Source: an uncultured Flavobacteriales bacterium
Lineage (GTDB): Bacteria > Bacteroidota > Bacteroidia > Flavobacteriales_D > Sanyastnellaceae
Assembly: GCA_949373165.1 (NCBI GenBank)
Contig: CASICO010000021.1
Span: forward strand, 1-61,964
DNA: 61,964 bases
Direction: 5' to 3'
The notes under the pieces are model-generated. The model had not been told where the DNA came from. It ran no database searches and worked only from the letters and a program-made list of their open reading frames with translations. Shown here in pieces: positions 38,656 through 48,148 of this stretch (within the stretch, counting starts at the first letter, position 1; each line of letters begins with the position of its first letter). Made by a program: the position numbers and the translations under genes.

Positions 38656-39729
38656 ATGTTGGTTCAAACCCACTTCCCTCGAAAATTGGCCCCCAAGAGA
38701 TACGATCAGTATCTCGCTTCGGGGTGGTTTCGAGGAAGTGTGATGTTGTACAAGGTGGACCTGTTGTGCATCGAGTCTGGGATTTTCGGGGTGGTGAATA
38801 TCCGATTGAGCTTGGGGCAGTTTGAATTGAAGAAGAGCCAGCGTAAACGCCTGAAAAGAAGCGACAAGAAGTTTTCCTTTAGCATTGGAACAGCCAAGCC
38901 CGATGCAGAGAAAGAAGCGTTGTATGCCATGCACAAGCAACGTTTTAAAGGCTTCATTCATCCCACGCTGAACGAGTATCTCACGAGTGGGTTTCACCGC
39001 ACTGTTTTTGACACACGAGAAGTGTGTGTATACGACGGAGACAAGCTTGTTGCCGTGAGCTACTTCGACATTGGAGAGCGTTCAATGGCCAGTTTAATTG
39101 GCCTGCAGCATCCAGAGTACAAGAAGTATGGGTTGGGCATATACACCATGCTCAAAGAGGTGGAATGGGGCCAATCTGCGGGTTTCAAATGGTATTACCC
39201 AGGGTATGTTTTGGATTTGCCCTCTGATTTCGACTATAAGTTGAGCTTGGGAAATTTTGAATACTACACGCCAACCAAGCGATGGGGCTCATTCCAAAAT
39301 TTCGATCCAGATTTAACCACAGGTCATCGTGTTCGCAAGGCCATGTCGGCTTTGAAAGAAGGGTTAAATGGATTGGGCATTCCTTTCATCGAGCGTTACT
39401 ACCCTTTCTTCTCTTTGGGGTACATGGCGCCATGGCAGTTGGAATTTTTGACCATGCCACACTTCTTCGAGTTGGCAGAAGCAGAAGGGCGACGCTTGAT
39501 TGTGGGTTATGAGCCATTGACGCAAGAATTCCGGATTCTGGATGTCGGTGAAACTGACCAGTTTAGTCACTTGGTGCGCATGGACCACAGCGCGGGCTAT
39601 GAGAACGAAGGAGAACACCTAATGGAGATGCTTCAAGTGCGTCGGACGGTCATGTCCCATGCGCAATGCGAGCCCCTGATGTCCCATTTGGTGTCGAAAG
39701 GTTGGGGGCGTCCACCGGGGATGCCTTGA
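38656..39729 (+). CDS. Arginyl-tRNA--protein transferase-like (ATE/Bpt C-terminal fold) protein
   Basis: 357 residues. The middle (SGFHRTVFDTREVCVYDGDK, LVAVSYFDIGERSMASLIGL, YKKYGLGIYTMLKEVEWG, WYYPGYVLDLPSDFDYKLSL) closely follows the GNAT-like C-terminal domain of aminoacyl-tRNA--protein transferases. The N-terminus keeps YDQYLASGWFRGS but lacks the cysteine cluster (C-x-x-C and CC) characteristic of true Ate1/Bpt enzymes, and it has a C-terminal extension of ~120 residues. Enzyme activity is therefore uncertain. If active, it would add an amino acid to protein N-termini, creating degrons for the ClpS encoded at 28636. The start is ATG at 38656; a TTG four codons earlier is possible. Confidence 0.65.
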   Translation: MLVQTHFPRKLAPKRYDQYLASGWFRGSVMLYKVDLLCIESGIFGVVNIRLSLGQFELKKSQRKRLKRSDKKFSFSIGTAKPDAEKEALYAMHKQRFKGFIHPTLNEYLTSGFHRTVFDTREVCVYDGDKLVAVSYFDIGERSMASLIGLQHPEYKKYGLGIYTMLKEVEWGQSAGFKWYYPGYVLDLPSDFDYKLSLGNFEYYTPTKRWGSFQNFDPDLTTGHRVRKAMSALKEGLNGLGIPFIERYYPFFSLGYMAPWQLEFLTMPHFFELAEAEGRRLIVGYEPLTQEFRILDVGETDQFSHLVRMDHSAGYENEGEHLMEMLQVRRTVMSHAQCEPLMSHLVSKGWGRPPGMP

Positions 39730-39758
39730 ATTTGGCTTTCCCTTCCGAGCTTGCAAGC

Positions 39759-40526
39759 ATGAAACTCGGGACGTGGAATGTAAACGGTGTGCGCGCCGTT
39801 GTGAAAAAGGACTTTGAAGGATGGTTGGCCAGCAGTGGCCTCGACGTTTTGGGATTGCAAGAGACCAAGGCCCAGGACGATCAAGTTCGCGAAGCGCTTT
39901 TCGGTTTGAGCGGAGACTGGCATGTGTACAGTTCGAGCGCAGTGAAGAAGGGATACAGTGGCACAGCGATTATATCCAAGGTGGAACCAGTATCGGTGAC
40001 CCACGGCATTGGCGTTGATGGCATGGACGACGAGGGCCGCGTGACTTCCGCAGACTTCGGGGCGTTTCATTTTGTAACGGTCTATACGCCCAACAGTTCT
40101 TCTGGTTTAAAGCGTCTTCCTTTTAGAAAGGAATGGGACGTGGCCTTTTTGGATTACTTGAAGCGGTTGTCTTCGGAAAAACCCGTGTTGTGCTGCGGTG
40201 ACCTCAATGTTGCCCATCAGCCCTTGGACCTTGCGCGGCCAAAGTCCAACTACAACAAGACGCCTGGATATACCCAAGAGGAGATTGATGGGATGTCGGC
40301 TCTGTTGGATGGCGGATTCACAGATGTCTGGCGAGACCAAAATCCAGAACGGGTGCAATACTCTTGGTGGAGTTACCGAGGAGGTTCCCGCGAAAAGAAC
40401 GTGGGTTGGCGACTCGATTACTTCTTGGCTTCAGCGCAAGCTTTGCCCCATTGTGGGAAAGCTGAAATCTGGGTCGATGTGCATGGCTCAGATCACTGTC
40501 CAGTAGTCTTGGATTACCAGATTTAA
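39759..40526 (+). CDS. xth: Exodeoxyribonuclease III
   Basis: 255 residues. TWNVNGVRA, LGLQETKAQDDQ, YTPNSSSG, CCGDLNVAHQP, WRLDYFLAS and GSDHCPVVLD are the catalytic motifs of the exonuclease III / AP endonuclease family (base excision repair). The start at 39759 fits the family exactly; an upstream in-frame start would overlap the preceding gene. Convergent with the cytochrome gene, which ends 21 bases away. Confidence 0.95.
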   Translation: MKLGTWNVNGVRAVVKKDFEGWLASSGLDVLGLQETKAQDDQVREALFGLSGDWHVYSSSAVKKGYSGTAIISKVEPVSVTHGIGVDGMDDEGRVTSADFGAFHFVTVYTPNSSSGLKRLPFRKEWDVAFLDYLKRLSSEKPVLCCGDLNVAHQPLDLARPKSNYNKTPGYTQEEIDGMSALLDGGFTDVWRDQNPERVQYSWWSYRGGSREKNVGWRLDYFLASAQALPHCGKAEIWVDVHGSDHCPVVLDYQI

Positions 40527-40547
40527 TGGACGGTGCTCTTCGACGGG

Positions 40548-42536
40548 TTACTGTCGAATCAACGGAATGGCACCGGCTTTCTCTGTACGCAGGATGTAGC
40601 GCCCTGAAGTTGGAAGGGCCAACCGGAGTCTAGATTGCGGGCAATTTCCTCTTTCTATTTCGCGCCCTGTGGCGTCATACAGCACGTATTGCCCGAGCGG
40701 TGTGCTCTGATCCGCTTCAACCAAGACCACGCCGTCTAGGGTTGGATTTGGCCATGCATTGATGGACAGGGACGCTACGGGCACGATGGCATCGACAGTC
40801 TGGGTGAAATTGACGGTGGCGATCCGTTCGGGAACGGGTGCGAATTCCGCGTACAAATTCCGAAAGCCATCAATCAAACTGTCGCCTTGAATGGCCAAGG
40901 TTGGGGCCACCCATTTGGGAGGCAGACTCTGATACCAAACGTTACACTCCACACTCAAGTTCTGGTTCTCTTCCCAACCGGTGGGCAACAAGAACTGGAT
41001 GCGGTCTCCACCGGTGCCCTCTGTTCCTTCGCTGCTCAGGTTGAAGTTGGGGTCGGCATTGGCTGCGCCTACAATGGCAGTTGTGTCGTACACGGCGTGG
41101 GAGGTTGAGAATCCTTGTGGGGTGAGTCTGTTGTCTTTGAGATGTGCATGGGCCCGCTCGAGAACGGTGGTCACATCTCCGTTCACGTCCCCCAAAACCA
41201 ATTCGTAAATGACCACGTCTGCATCGTCTGAAATCACGTCGTGATGTGGCTCCCAATCCGTGTTTTCTTGGCCAAGAATGTGTCCAGTTTCAGCATTCCA
41301 AGCCCCTGAGTGGAAAAGGAGATTGCCATTGTCGCCATTCACTTTCAATTCTACCCAAGCGCGACGAGCAGGATAACCTGAAGGAAATTTGTGGCCGGCT
41401 TTGTTGATTAAGTTGACTTCTACTCTAGGCAATCCAGCGTCCAAAATGAGGGAGGCATTCAAATCGAGACTTTGCTCTTGAAGCATGGCCAACGTGCGGT
41501 CAATGGTGCTGTCAAATTGAGCCTCGGTAGCCGTCAAGTCCAAAGAGTCGACGTTGTTGCGTAGCATGCGCAGCATGTGTGTATTGGCGCCTACGAAGTA
41601 GTGCAGAGAAAAAGGAGAACGTGGCTGAAGCCATGCATATCCACCCGCGATGCCCACAGGATCATTGATCTGTGGCATGTGGCATCCTTGGCACTCTTGC
41701 TGCGCAGGACCTGTAGAATAAATGGAATTCAACCATTCGTGATAGGTGGCCTGCTCAATGACGGTTTCTCCGGTGTATTCACCCTCTAGGGTCACGCTGT
41801 TGGTGATCAAGCTGTGGCATGCTGCGCAGCTTTCGGACTGGGTCATGTGTTGTCCAAACATGGGAAAGAAGCCGATGAAGCTTTGCATGGGCTGGTACTG
41901 GACAGGGTACTCATCTTTTCCACCGCCGTAAGGGCCATAAATGGTGTCTTCTACAAAGGTCATGTCCCCAGAGAATCGGGTGCCAATTCCGTCTGCGTCT
42001 TGCTGATGGCAGACAGCACAATTGACACCATCCAAGGCGAGAGAATCAGTGATGGCCTCGAGCAATGAGTAATACTCAGCACCATCGTGATGGGCTGCAA
42101 AGTGCCCAACTGGGGCATGGCAGCTGGTGCATTTGTCTTCTAATCCTGCGGCATGCGATGGATTGGTGAGCACTTCGTGGCGCACTTTGGCCCGCCAAAA
42201 AGGATCCTTTGTGCTGTTGGCCATGATGGAACTGCGCCAATCGTCCACAACGTTCACGTCCCATGCATCGGGCATGGGCACCATGGGGAACGTCTGTCCC
42301 GCCTTTGAGGCCAAGTGGTTTGGGTCAACACCGTGACAGCCGGAGCATTTTCCTGAACCGTAAAACAGCGAATTGATGGTATCGGGCAATCCGCCGAGCA
42401 CATCTCGGTACAAAGTTCCTTCTACCCCGTGATGGTAAAATTGGGCCCGTTCAGCATCCGAAGCTTCCAGAGTTAGGAGCGCTCCGGTGGCCACCAAGGC
42501 CACAACCGTAATCAAGAAGAGAAGGGTTCGCTTCAT
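40548..42536 (-). CDS. Exported five-haem cytochrome c with T9SS sorting domain
   Basis: 662 residues. A signal peptide/anchor (TLLFLITVVALVATGALL) starts at the ATG at 42536. Five CXXCH haem sites follow: CSGCH 64-68, CTSCH 136-140, CAVCH 173-177, CAACH 237-241 and CQGCH 282-286, with extra histidines for second ligands, as in cytochrome c554-type proteins. Residues about 350-585 form a beta-rich region without cysteines in haem motifs. The last ~75 residues (INAWPNPTLDGVVLV, YVLYDATGREIERG, SGRYILRTEKAG) are a type A T9SS sorting domain. Inference: haem is attached in the periplasm and the folded cytochrome is then exported to the cell surface. Electron donor and acceptor unknown. Confidence 0.85.
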   Translation of the reverse strand: MKRTLLFLITVVALVATGALLTLEASDAERAQFYHHGVEGTLYRDVLGGLPDTINSLFYGSGKCSGCHGVDPNHLASKAGQTFPMVPMPDAWDVNVVDDWRSSIMANSTKDPFWRAKVRHEVLTNPSHAAGLEDKCTSCHAPVGHFAAHHDGAEYYSLLEAITDSLALDGVNCAVCHQQDADGIGTRFSGDMTFVEDTIYGPYGGGKDEYPVQYQPMQSFIGFFPMFGQHMTQSESCAACHSLITNSVTLEGEYTGETVIEQATYHEWLNSIYSTGPAQQECQGCHMPQINDPVGIAGGYAWLQPRSPFSLHYFVGANTHMLRMLRNNVDSLDLTATEAQFDSTIDRTLAMLQEQSLDLNASLILDAGLPRVEVNLINKAGHKFPSGYPARRAWVELKVNGDNGNLLFHSGAWNAETGHILGQENTDWEPHHDVISDDADVVIYELVLGDVNGDVTTVLERAHAHLKDNRLTPQGFSTSHAVYDTTAIVGAANADPNFNLSSEGTEGTGGDRIQFLLPTGWEENQNLSVECNVWYQSLPPKWVAPTLAIQGDSLIDGFRNLYAEFAPVPERIATVNFTQTVDAIVPVASLSINAWPNPTLDGVVLVEADQSTPLGQYVLYDATGREIERGNCPQSRLRLALPTSGRYILRTEKAGAIPLIRQ

Positions 42537-42552
42537 ATAGGCAAGTAACAAA

Positions 42553-42583
42553 GAACCCCGCGCCGTTGCCGGGCGGGGTCCTT
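42553..42583 (-). terminator. Probable terminator hairpin
   Basis: On the minus strand, ACCCCGCCCG-GCAA-CGGCGCGGGGT forms a GC-rich imperfect stem followed by a T-rich run. It sits between the gene ending at 42602 and the start of the cytochrome gene at 42536, so it would end transcription of the upstream FG-GAP gene. Confidence 0.6.
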
Positions 42584-42601
42584 GAATGGAAGACGATGGG
42601 A

Positions 42602-45448
42602 TTAACGCAGGACCACGCGGGCTGTGGATGTGCGGTTTCCTTGGGTCAGTTTCAAAATGTGAACGCCACGTGGCAGTGAGCTCAGGTCGAGCGTACCGAG
42701 TTGGCTTGGGCCTGCGGCCTCACGGCTGAACAAGACACGGCCAGCAGCATCAATCACCTCGCAGAGTACAGCGCCCGTGGTGGTTTCCCATTGCAGTTGA
42801 ACTTGCCCTTCAGAGGGATTAGGGAACAATTGAAGTCCACCTTTCAATGCACCGATGTCGGCGATTCCAGAGATGGAAATGGAAACAGTGACGGGAACCC
42901 GGTCGGATGCACAGGCGACGCCTTGTGTGCTCACGGTCCAATCGTAGAAGAAATAATAGTAGTTCGTGGCGTTGTTGGGGTTGCTCACGCTGCTCGATGT
43001 GATAGAAGCCAAATCACCCAAAGCATAGGGGTAGTTTAGGTCTGATCCCTGTCCGTCGCGCCAGAGTTGAGGGTTGTTGTCCAAAGTCCGCAAGCCGTGG
43101 GCCACACCTTCAGGGACATTCAAGTCAAGGGTCACGACGCTTTCTCCGTCAGGGACAAGCACCGTGACTTGATCGAGGATGGTGCCTGCTGCGTCAATCA
43201 CAGCAAATGTCCGCTCGCCTTCTCCGTTGGCGAAAGTCTTGATGCTGTTCAATATGAGGGGTTGGTAAGCGTCAAATCTGAGCCAGTAGTTGCTGTTGTT
43301 GTGATATTGACCCTCGCTTTGGGCGTTGGATCCACCCACCGCAGTTTCGAGTCCGTGGTTGATCACGTCTTCTACCCATAAAGTGGTGGTTTCGCTTAAG
43401 ACAGGCGTGATGTAGCTGTTTCCAATGAAGACTGGGGTTTCAGCAGTTTCGCTGTCGTACCAATGCAGCTCGGTCCCCGTGAATTCGAGGGTGGTGCTTG
43501 ATGGCGATTCCAAGGTCTCATCTTCTACGGTCGGTGCCAATGGAGTGCTGAACACTTCCACCGTCACCGACTCGGACGATGTGGGCTCTGCGCATTCGCC
43601 AGCCACTGCGACATCGAATGTTCCCGCTTCTGAGACTTGAATGGACTGTGCTGTTGAGCCATTGCTCCAATTGTACTCTGGAGCGGAACTGCAGATAAGG
43701 GTTACGGTTTCTCCGTCACAGAGCTTCAGGTCGCCATCGATGGAGATGGTGGGCATTTCAGGTTGGTACACTTCTATGGCAATCGCACTCGAGATGCCCG
43801 CACAATCATTTTCGTCGTAGACCAAAACCGTGAAGTTTCCAGTCTCCCCCACCATGATGCTCTCTCCGACCATACCGTTGCTCCATGTGTAGCTACTGTA
43901 GCCTGCAGGAGCGGTTAAGGTGACCGATTCACCCGGACAAATGACCGACTGCCCTTCGAGTGTAACGTCAAATGCATCGACGACGCATGGCGCTTCGATT
44001 ACGTTGTGGTAAGTGTCGATTGCGGGGTCGACAATGGTGGTGGTGAATCCGCTGGGGAAGTGAACCACGGCACTGTCCGCATATTCTGCGGTGCCCATGC
44101 CAAAGTGGGCGTGGGTGGAACAGGTGATGCCATAGCTTTCCCCTGCCCGAACGTCTCGAAGCTGAATTCCCCAAGGACCGTAGAGTGCAATTTGTGCGCC
44201 CACTGCATCGCTGTTGGAAATGATGCCCTGAAGGTCAAAGGTGATCCAGTGGTTGTCATTGCCCTGGTTGATGTAGAACTGGTCGGGGTTGTTGTTGTCA
44301 GCTGTTACATACCCGTTGCCATGGCTGGCAATCAAGTCGATTTGGCCATCGTTGCCAAAGTCTCCCGTGGCAAAGCTCAACATTGGATCATTGTACGAGA
44401 ATGGCCAGTCCATTTGTTCAAATGTCCCGTCGCCATTGCCCTTGAAGTAATAGTTCGAGCTGTCGTCCCCTGTGGTGATGAAGTCAAGGAAGCCGTCATT
44501 GTCAAAGTCGACAAACTTGCTCTGGAGGAAGAAACCGCTGACTTCCATACCGCTGCCGGCTGTGATGTCTGTGTAGTAGCCGTTGCCGTCGTTTTCTAGA
44601 AGGAAAACCGTAGTGCTGTGGTTGGTCACGGCAATGTCCATGTCGCCATCGTTGTCGATGTCACCAAAGTCGGCTGTCCAGCTTTGCTCATAAAACACCA
44701 GTCCGCGTTCCAAAGCTTCTTCGGTCCAACCTCCTTGACCATCATTGATCCAAAGTTGGTTGATGCGGCGGGGGTCTTGAGGATCATTGACAAACTGACG
44801 GCACTTGGCGATGAAAAGATCCACGTCACCATCGCTGTCAAAGTCGGAAAAAACAGTCCCGTAATTGCCGCTGTGGTCAGTGTCTGGATAGTCACTGAAA
44901 TCGTAGCTCGTCAAGGGCATGAGCTCCAAGTCGTTCATGGGCATGCTGGACTCAGAACCTTTCCATGTGCGGCTCAGGGCGTCGTCGTGGCAACCAAAGG
45001 CATCGAGTACGCCATCATTGTCCAAGTCGGCCATGTTGCAGGCTTGCATGAACATCGAATTGTTGTCGAGTTCATCGATTTCATAGCTCTCCCCTGCCCC
45101 GAAGTGCATCAAGTGGACGCCATCATAGCTTCCGCCAGAAAAGATGTCTTTGGTTCCGTCATTGTCGATGTCGCCAATGCAAGCACCCCATTGGTTTTGA
45201 TCGCTGATGGGACCATAATGCACGGGGGTGAATCCAGAGGCCGTCTGGTACATCACATTTACGTCTTCTCCTTGGTCAAAGAGAACCACATCATCTAAAC
45301 CGTCATTGTCGACATCAATGAACCCAATGGGTCCTCCAGAATTGAACGTTCCTCCCAGCATTTCTGTGGAGAGGTTAAATGTTTGAGCATTTATAAGGAC
45401 AGCGCTCGAAAGCAGCGCGGTCAAGAGGTAGAAGCGATGTGGTTTCAT
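42602..45448 (-). CDS. Secreted FG-GAP/UnbV protein with T9SS type A sorting domain
   Basis: 948 residues. Signal peptide (FYLLTALLSSAVLINAQ) from the ATG at 45448; an in-frame extension of 120 codons upstream would cross the divergent mtaB gene. FG-GAP-like repeats with calcium loops (DVDNDGLDDVVL, DFDSDGDVDLFI, DIDNDGDMDIAV, DFDNDGFLDFIT) are followed by an UnbV domain (AVGAQIALYGPWGIQLRDVR, VHFPSGFTTTI), then Ig-like modules (ICPGESVTLTAP, LCDGETVTLICS). The last 75 residues (LQLFPNPSEGQVQLQW, VIDAAGRVLFSRE, LPRGVHILKL) are a standard type A tail. Predicted surface protein, possibly carbohydrate- or protein-binding. A third, more distant relative of the genes at 29015 and 33004. Confidence 0.9.
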   Translation of the reverse strand: MKPHRFYLLTALLSSAVLINAQTFNLSTEMLGGTFNSGGPIGFIDVDNDGLDDVVLFDQGEDVNVMYQTASGFTPVHYGPISDQNQWGACIGDIDNDGTKDIFSGGSYDGVHLMHFGAGESYEIDELDNNSMFMQACNMADLDNDGVLDAFGCHDDALSRTWKGSESSMPMNDLELMPLTSYDFSDYPDTDHSGNYGTVFSDFDSDGDVDLFIAKCRQFVNDPQDPRRINQLWINDGQGGWTEEALERGLVFYEQSWTADFGDIDNDGDMDIAVTNHSTTVFLLENDGNGYYTDITAGSGMEVSGFFLQSKFVDFDNDGFLDFITTGDDSSNYYFKGNGDGTFEQMDWPFSYNDPMLSFATGDFGNDGQIDLIASHGNGYVTADNNNPDQFYINQGNDNHWITFDLQGIISNSDAVGAQIALYGPWGIQLRDVRAGESYGITCSTHAHFGMGTAEYADSAVVHFPSGFTTTIVDPAIDTYHNVIEAPCVVDAFDVTLEGQSVICPGESVTLTAPAGYSSYTWSNGMVGESIMVGETGNFTVLVYDENDCAGISSAIAIEVYQPEMPTISIDGDLKLCDGETVTLICSSAPEYNWSNGSTAQSIQVSEAGTFDVAVAGECAEPTSSESVTVEVFSTPLAPTVEDETLESPSSTTLEFTGTELHWYDSETAETPVFIGNSYITPVLSETTTLWVEDVINHGLETAVGGSNAQSEGQYHNNSNYWLRFDAYQPLILNSIKTFANGEGERTFAVIDAAGTILDQVTVLVPDGESVVTLDLNVPEGVAHGLRTLDNNPQLWRDGQGSDLNYPYALGDLASITSSSVSNPNNATNYYYFFYDWTVSTQGVACASDRVPVTVSISISGIADIGALKGGLQLFPNPSEGQVQLQWETTTGAVLCEVIDAAGRVLFSREAAGPSQLGTLDLSSLPRGVHILKLTQGNRTSTARVVLR

Positions 45449-45556
45449 CCTATGTGGTTTTGCAGGGACCCAATATACACAGCGCTTAGGCTCTTGCACT
45501 TGACCCCTGCAGAATAACATCGCAGGGCGAGTAAAGGTTCGGCTTAATTTTGTCCA

Positions 45557-46888
45557 ATGGCGAACCATGGTCGAGTGGCCTTTGAAACACTGGGTTGTAA
45601 GCTCAACTTCTCGGAAAGCAGTGCTTTGGCAAGGGGGTTGTCCGAGGCCGGGTATGCGAAGGTGGCCATGGATGACCGACCGGATGTGGTTGTCGTCAAC
45701 ACCTGCAGTGTTACCGATCACGCGGATGCCAAATGCCGAAACATTGTGCGCAGGGCCAAAACAGCAAATCCAGACTCGTTTGTGGCGGTCATCGGTTGTT
45801 ATGCTCAATTGAAGCCAAAGGAAATTTCAGAGATAGAAGGCGTCGACTTGGTGCTGGGCGCGCAGGAGAAATTCAATTTGGCTGCACACCTTGAGGCGCA
45901 GCGAGAACGCAAAGCCTTGGGGGACGAGACTGCGGCCATACAGCGCGGTGAAATTCGGAATGTCTATGCCTTCCACCCAGCGGTCAGTTCGGGTGACCGC
46001 ACGCGGAGCTTTCTGAAAGTCCAAGATGGGTGTGACTATTTCTGTGCATTTTGTACGATTCCTTTGGCCCGTGGCCGTTCGAGAAGCGCAAACATTGAAA
46101 CAACATTGGTCGAAGCCCGAAAGGCGGCGGATGCTGGCGCGCGTGAAATCGTGCTGACGGGGGTGAACATTGGCGATTTTGGAAAGGCCCAAAATCAAAG
46201 TTTTTTGGAGCTTTGCCAAGCGCTGGAAACAGACCCGGCCTTGAAAGCCGTGAGCCGCTATCGCATCAGTTCCATTGAGCCCAACTTGTTGAGTGAGTCA
46301 CTGATTGACTTCGTGGCGGCATCGGATAAATTCCAACCTCATTTCCACATTCCACTTCAAAGCGGAAGTGATGTGATTTTGGCGAGCATGCGCAGGCGGT
46401 ATCGGACAGAGGAATACAAGGATCGGGTGCGTTACATCGCAGATCGCATGCCGGAAGCCGGCATCGGAATTGATGTGATTGTGGGTTTCCCCGGCGAGAC
46501 GGAGAAGGAATTTGATGCCACGCGTGACTTCTTGCTTGATTTGCCCGCGTCGTATTTACATGTGTTTACTTACAGTGAACGCGCGAAAACCACGGCCCTT
46601 CGCATGTCTGATGTGGTGCCCATTCCTGTCCGGAAGGCGAGAAACAAGGTTTTGCAGCAAGTCAGCATGAAAAAACAGTGGGCCCATGCTGCTCGGTTTG
46701 AGGGGCAAATCCGGCCTGTCTTGTTGGAGTCGGATGTAGATGCAGCTGGAAGGCGGAGCGGCTACACGCCTGAATATGTGCGGGTGGCATTGTCGGAGGG
46801 AGCGTCCATTGAGGCTGGCCAGGTCGTGGATGTAAAACTTGGGAGGATGAGTGAAGGACGGGTTCAAGGGGACAAAGTCTCCGCTTAA
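45557..46888 (+). CDS. mtaB: tRNA t6A37 methylthiotransferase MtaB
   Basis: 443 residues. The UPF0004 N-terminal domain has iron-sulfur cysteines in TLGCKLNFSES, VNTCSVTDHAD and VIGCYAQ. The radical SAM cluster CDYFCAFC follows, then GGRSR-like RGRSRS, the FHIPLQSGSD strand and a C-terminal TRAM-type region. It converts t6A to ms2t6A at position 37 of tRNA. A Sua5-family gene for the preceding modification step lies at 23480. Overlaps lgt by 38 bases. Confidence 0.93.
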   Translation: MANHGRVAFETLGCKLNFSESSALARGLSEAGYAKVAMDDRPDVVVVNTCSVTDHADAKCRNIVRRAKTANPDSFVAVIGCYAQLKPKEISEIEGVDLVLGAQEKFNLAAHLEAQRERKALGDETAAIQRGEIRNVYAFHPAVSSGDRTRSFLKVQDGCDYFCAFCTIPLARGRSRSANIETTLVEARKAADAGAREIVLTGVNIGDFGKAQNQSFLELCQALETDPALKAVSRYRISSIEPNLLSESLIDFVAASDKFQPHFHIPLQSGSDVILASMRRRYRTEEYKDRVRYIADRMPEAGIGIDVIVGFPGETEKEFDATRDFLLDLPASYLHVFTYSERAKTTALRMSDVVPIPVRKARNKVLQQVSMKKQWAHAARFEGQIRPVLLESDVDAAGRRSGYTPEYVRVALSEGASIEAGQVVDVKLGRMSEGRVQGDKVSA

Positions 46889-48125
46889 CTTGCCGACAGA
46901 ATCACCTGCTGTGTACCCCAATCTGTATTTCCTTTTTCAAGACTTGTTCGGTGTCGAAATCTCGGCGCTGAAGTTGGTCAATTCCTTTGGTTTGCTTGTC
47001 GCTTTGGCGTTCGTGGCTGGAAGTGGCTTGTTGCGCCGTGAGTTGCAACGGAAGGAGAAAGAAGGGGCGCTTGATCCTACAGAAAAACAAGTTTGGGTGG
47101 GCAAACCCGAAGGCCCTTTGTCTTGGGTTTCGAGTGGCTTGTTGGGCTTCCTTTTGGGTTGGAAGGTGCTTTGGTTGCTCTGGAATGCATCAGATCTTTT
47201 CACGGGAGTAGCCCCGCCTCAGCGTCATTTGTTTAGTGGAGAAGGGTATCCGCTGTTGGGATTGGCCGTGGCAGCCTTGATGGCTTGGCTTCGGTGGAAG
47301 GAGGATGTGAAACAGCGCCTGGATCAGCCGGAGCAGCGCAAACTCAAGGTCCATCCTTGGGAACGAACAGGGAACATCACGTTGGTTGCTGCGGTAGGTG
47401 GCGTGACCGGAGCGAAGCTTTTTCACCTCTTGGAATACCCCGATGAATTCGTGGCCTTTTTTCAAGCCCCCTCTTTGCAGGCCTTCATTGGGGGGTTGAC
47501 CATATATGGGGGGTTAATTGTGGGTGGATTGGCGGTTGCGGCCTATGCTCGCCGACACAGGATGCCCTTTTTGCATTTGGCAGATGCCACTGCACCGGGT
47601 TTGATGCTGGCCTATGGCATTGGACGTCTGGGTTGTCAAATCAGTGGCGATGGCGACTGGGGAATCCCCAATCCTGCGCCAAAGCCCAATTGGCTGTCTT
47701 GGGCTCCGGATTGGGTTTGGAGCTACCCTTTTCCAAACAACGTGAATGCCGTTTATGGCCCTCGTCCTGCCGGATACACTGGGAAGTTGATCACAGAAAG
47801 TGACCCTTGGCCCATTTTCGAAGGCTTTGGCACCTACTTGGATCCTGGGGTTTTCCCAACATCATTTTACGAAACCATCATGGCGGTTGGCATTTTCGCC
47901 TTGTTGTGGACCATCCGCAAACGATTGAAAACGCCCGGTCTGTTGTTCTCTATCTACCTCATGTTCAATGGTGTGGAGCGGTTCTTCATTGAGAAGATTC
48001 GGGTGAATGCAGAAATGGACTTTTTGGGGGTCACCCTCACCCAAGCGGAGTTGATTTCGACGTGTACGTTCTTCGGTGGAGTGGCTTTGGCTGCATTTGT
48101 TTTGCGCCGATCAAAGCGCGCCTGA
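46851..48125 (+). CDS. lgt: Prolipoprotein diacylglyceryl transferase
   Basis: 424 residues, an integral membrane protein with about eight hydrophobic segments. It transfers diacylglycerol from phosphatidylglycerol to the lipobox cysteine of prolipoproteins. GRLGCQISGDGDWG corresponds to the Lgt signature (GRxGNF..GE in Proteobacteria), with Asn to Cys and Glu to Asp, a variation I believe is usual in Bacteroidota. Two regions lengthen it beyond the ~280 residues of E. coli Lgt: a cytosolic insertion near residues 55-95 and a loop after the signature. The start is GTG at 46851, within mtaB; later GTG/TTG starts cannot be excluded. Confidence 0.88.
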   Translation: MKDGFKGTKSPLNLPTESPAVYPNLYFLFQDLFGVEISALKLVNSFGLLVALAFVAGSGLLRRELQRKEKEGALDPTEKQVWVGKPEGPLSWVSSGLLGFLLGWKVLWLLWNASDLFTGVAPPQRHLFSGEGYPLLGLAVAALMAWLRWKEDVKQRLDQPEQRKLKVHPWERTGNITLVAAVGGVTGAKLFHLLEYPDEFVAFFQAPSLQAFIGGLTIYGGLIVGGLAVAAYARRHRMPFLHLADATAPGLMLAYGIGRLGCQISGDGDWGIPNPAPKPNWLSWAPDWVWSYPFPNNVNAVYGPRPAGYTGKLITESDPWPIFEGFGTYLDPGVFPTSFYETIMAVGIFALLWTIRKRLKTPGLLFSIYLMFNGVERFFIEKIRVNAEMDFLGVTLTQAELISTCTFFGGVALAAFVLRRSKRA

Positions 48126-48148
48126 ATGAGGACATTATCCAAGGATGA

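Noticed and set aside
45449..45808. 120-codon N-terminal extension of the FG-GAP/UnbV gene
   Set aside because: It crosses the start of mtaB on the other strand and would bury the obvious signal peptide.
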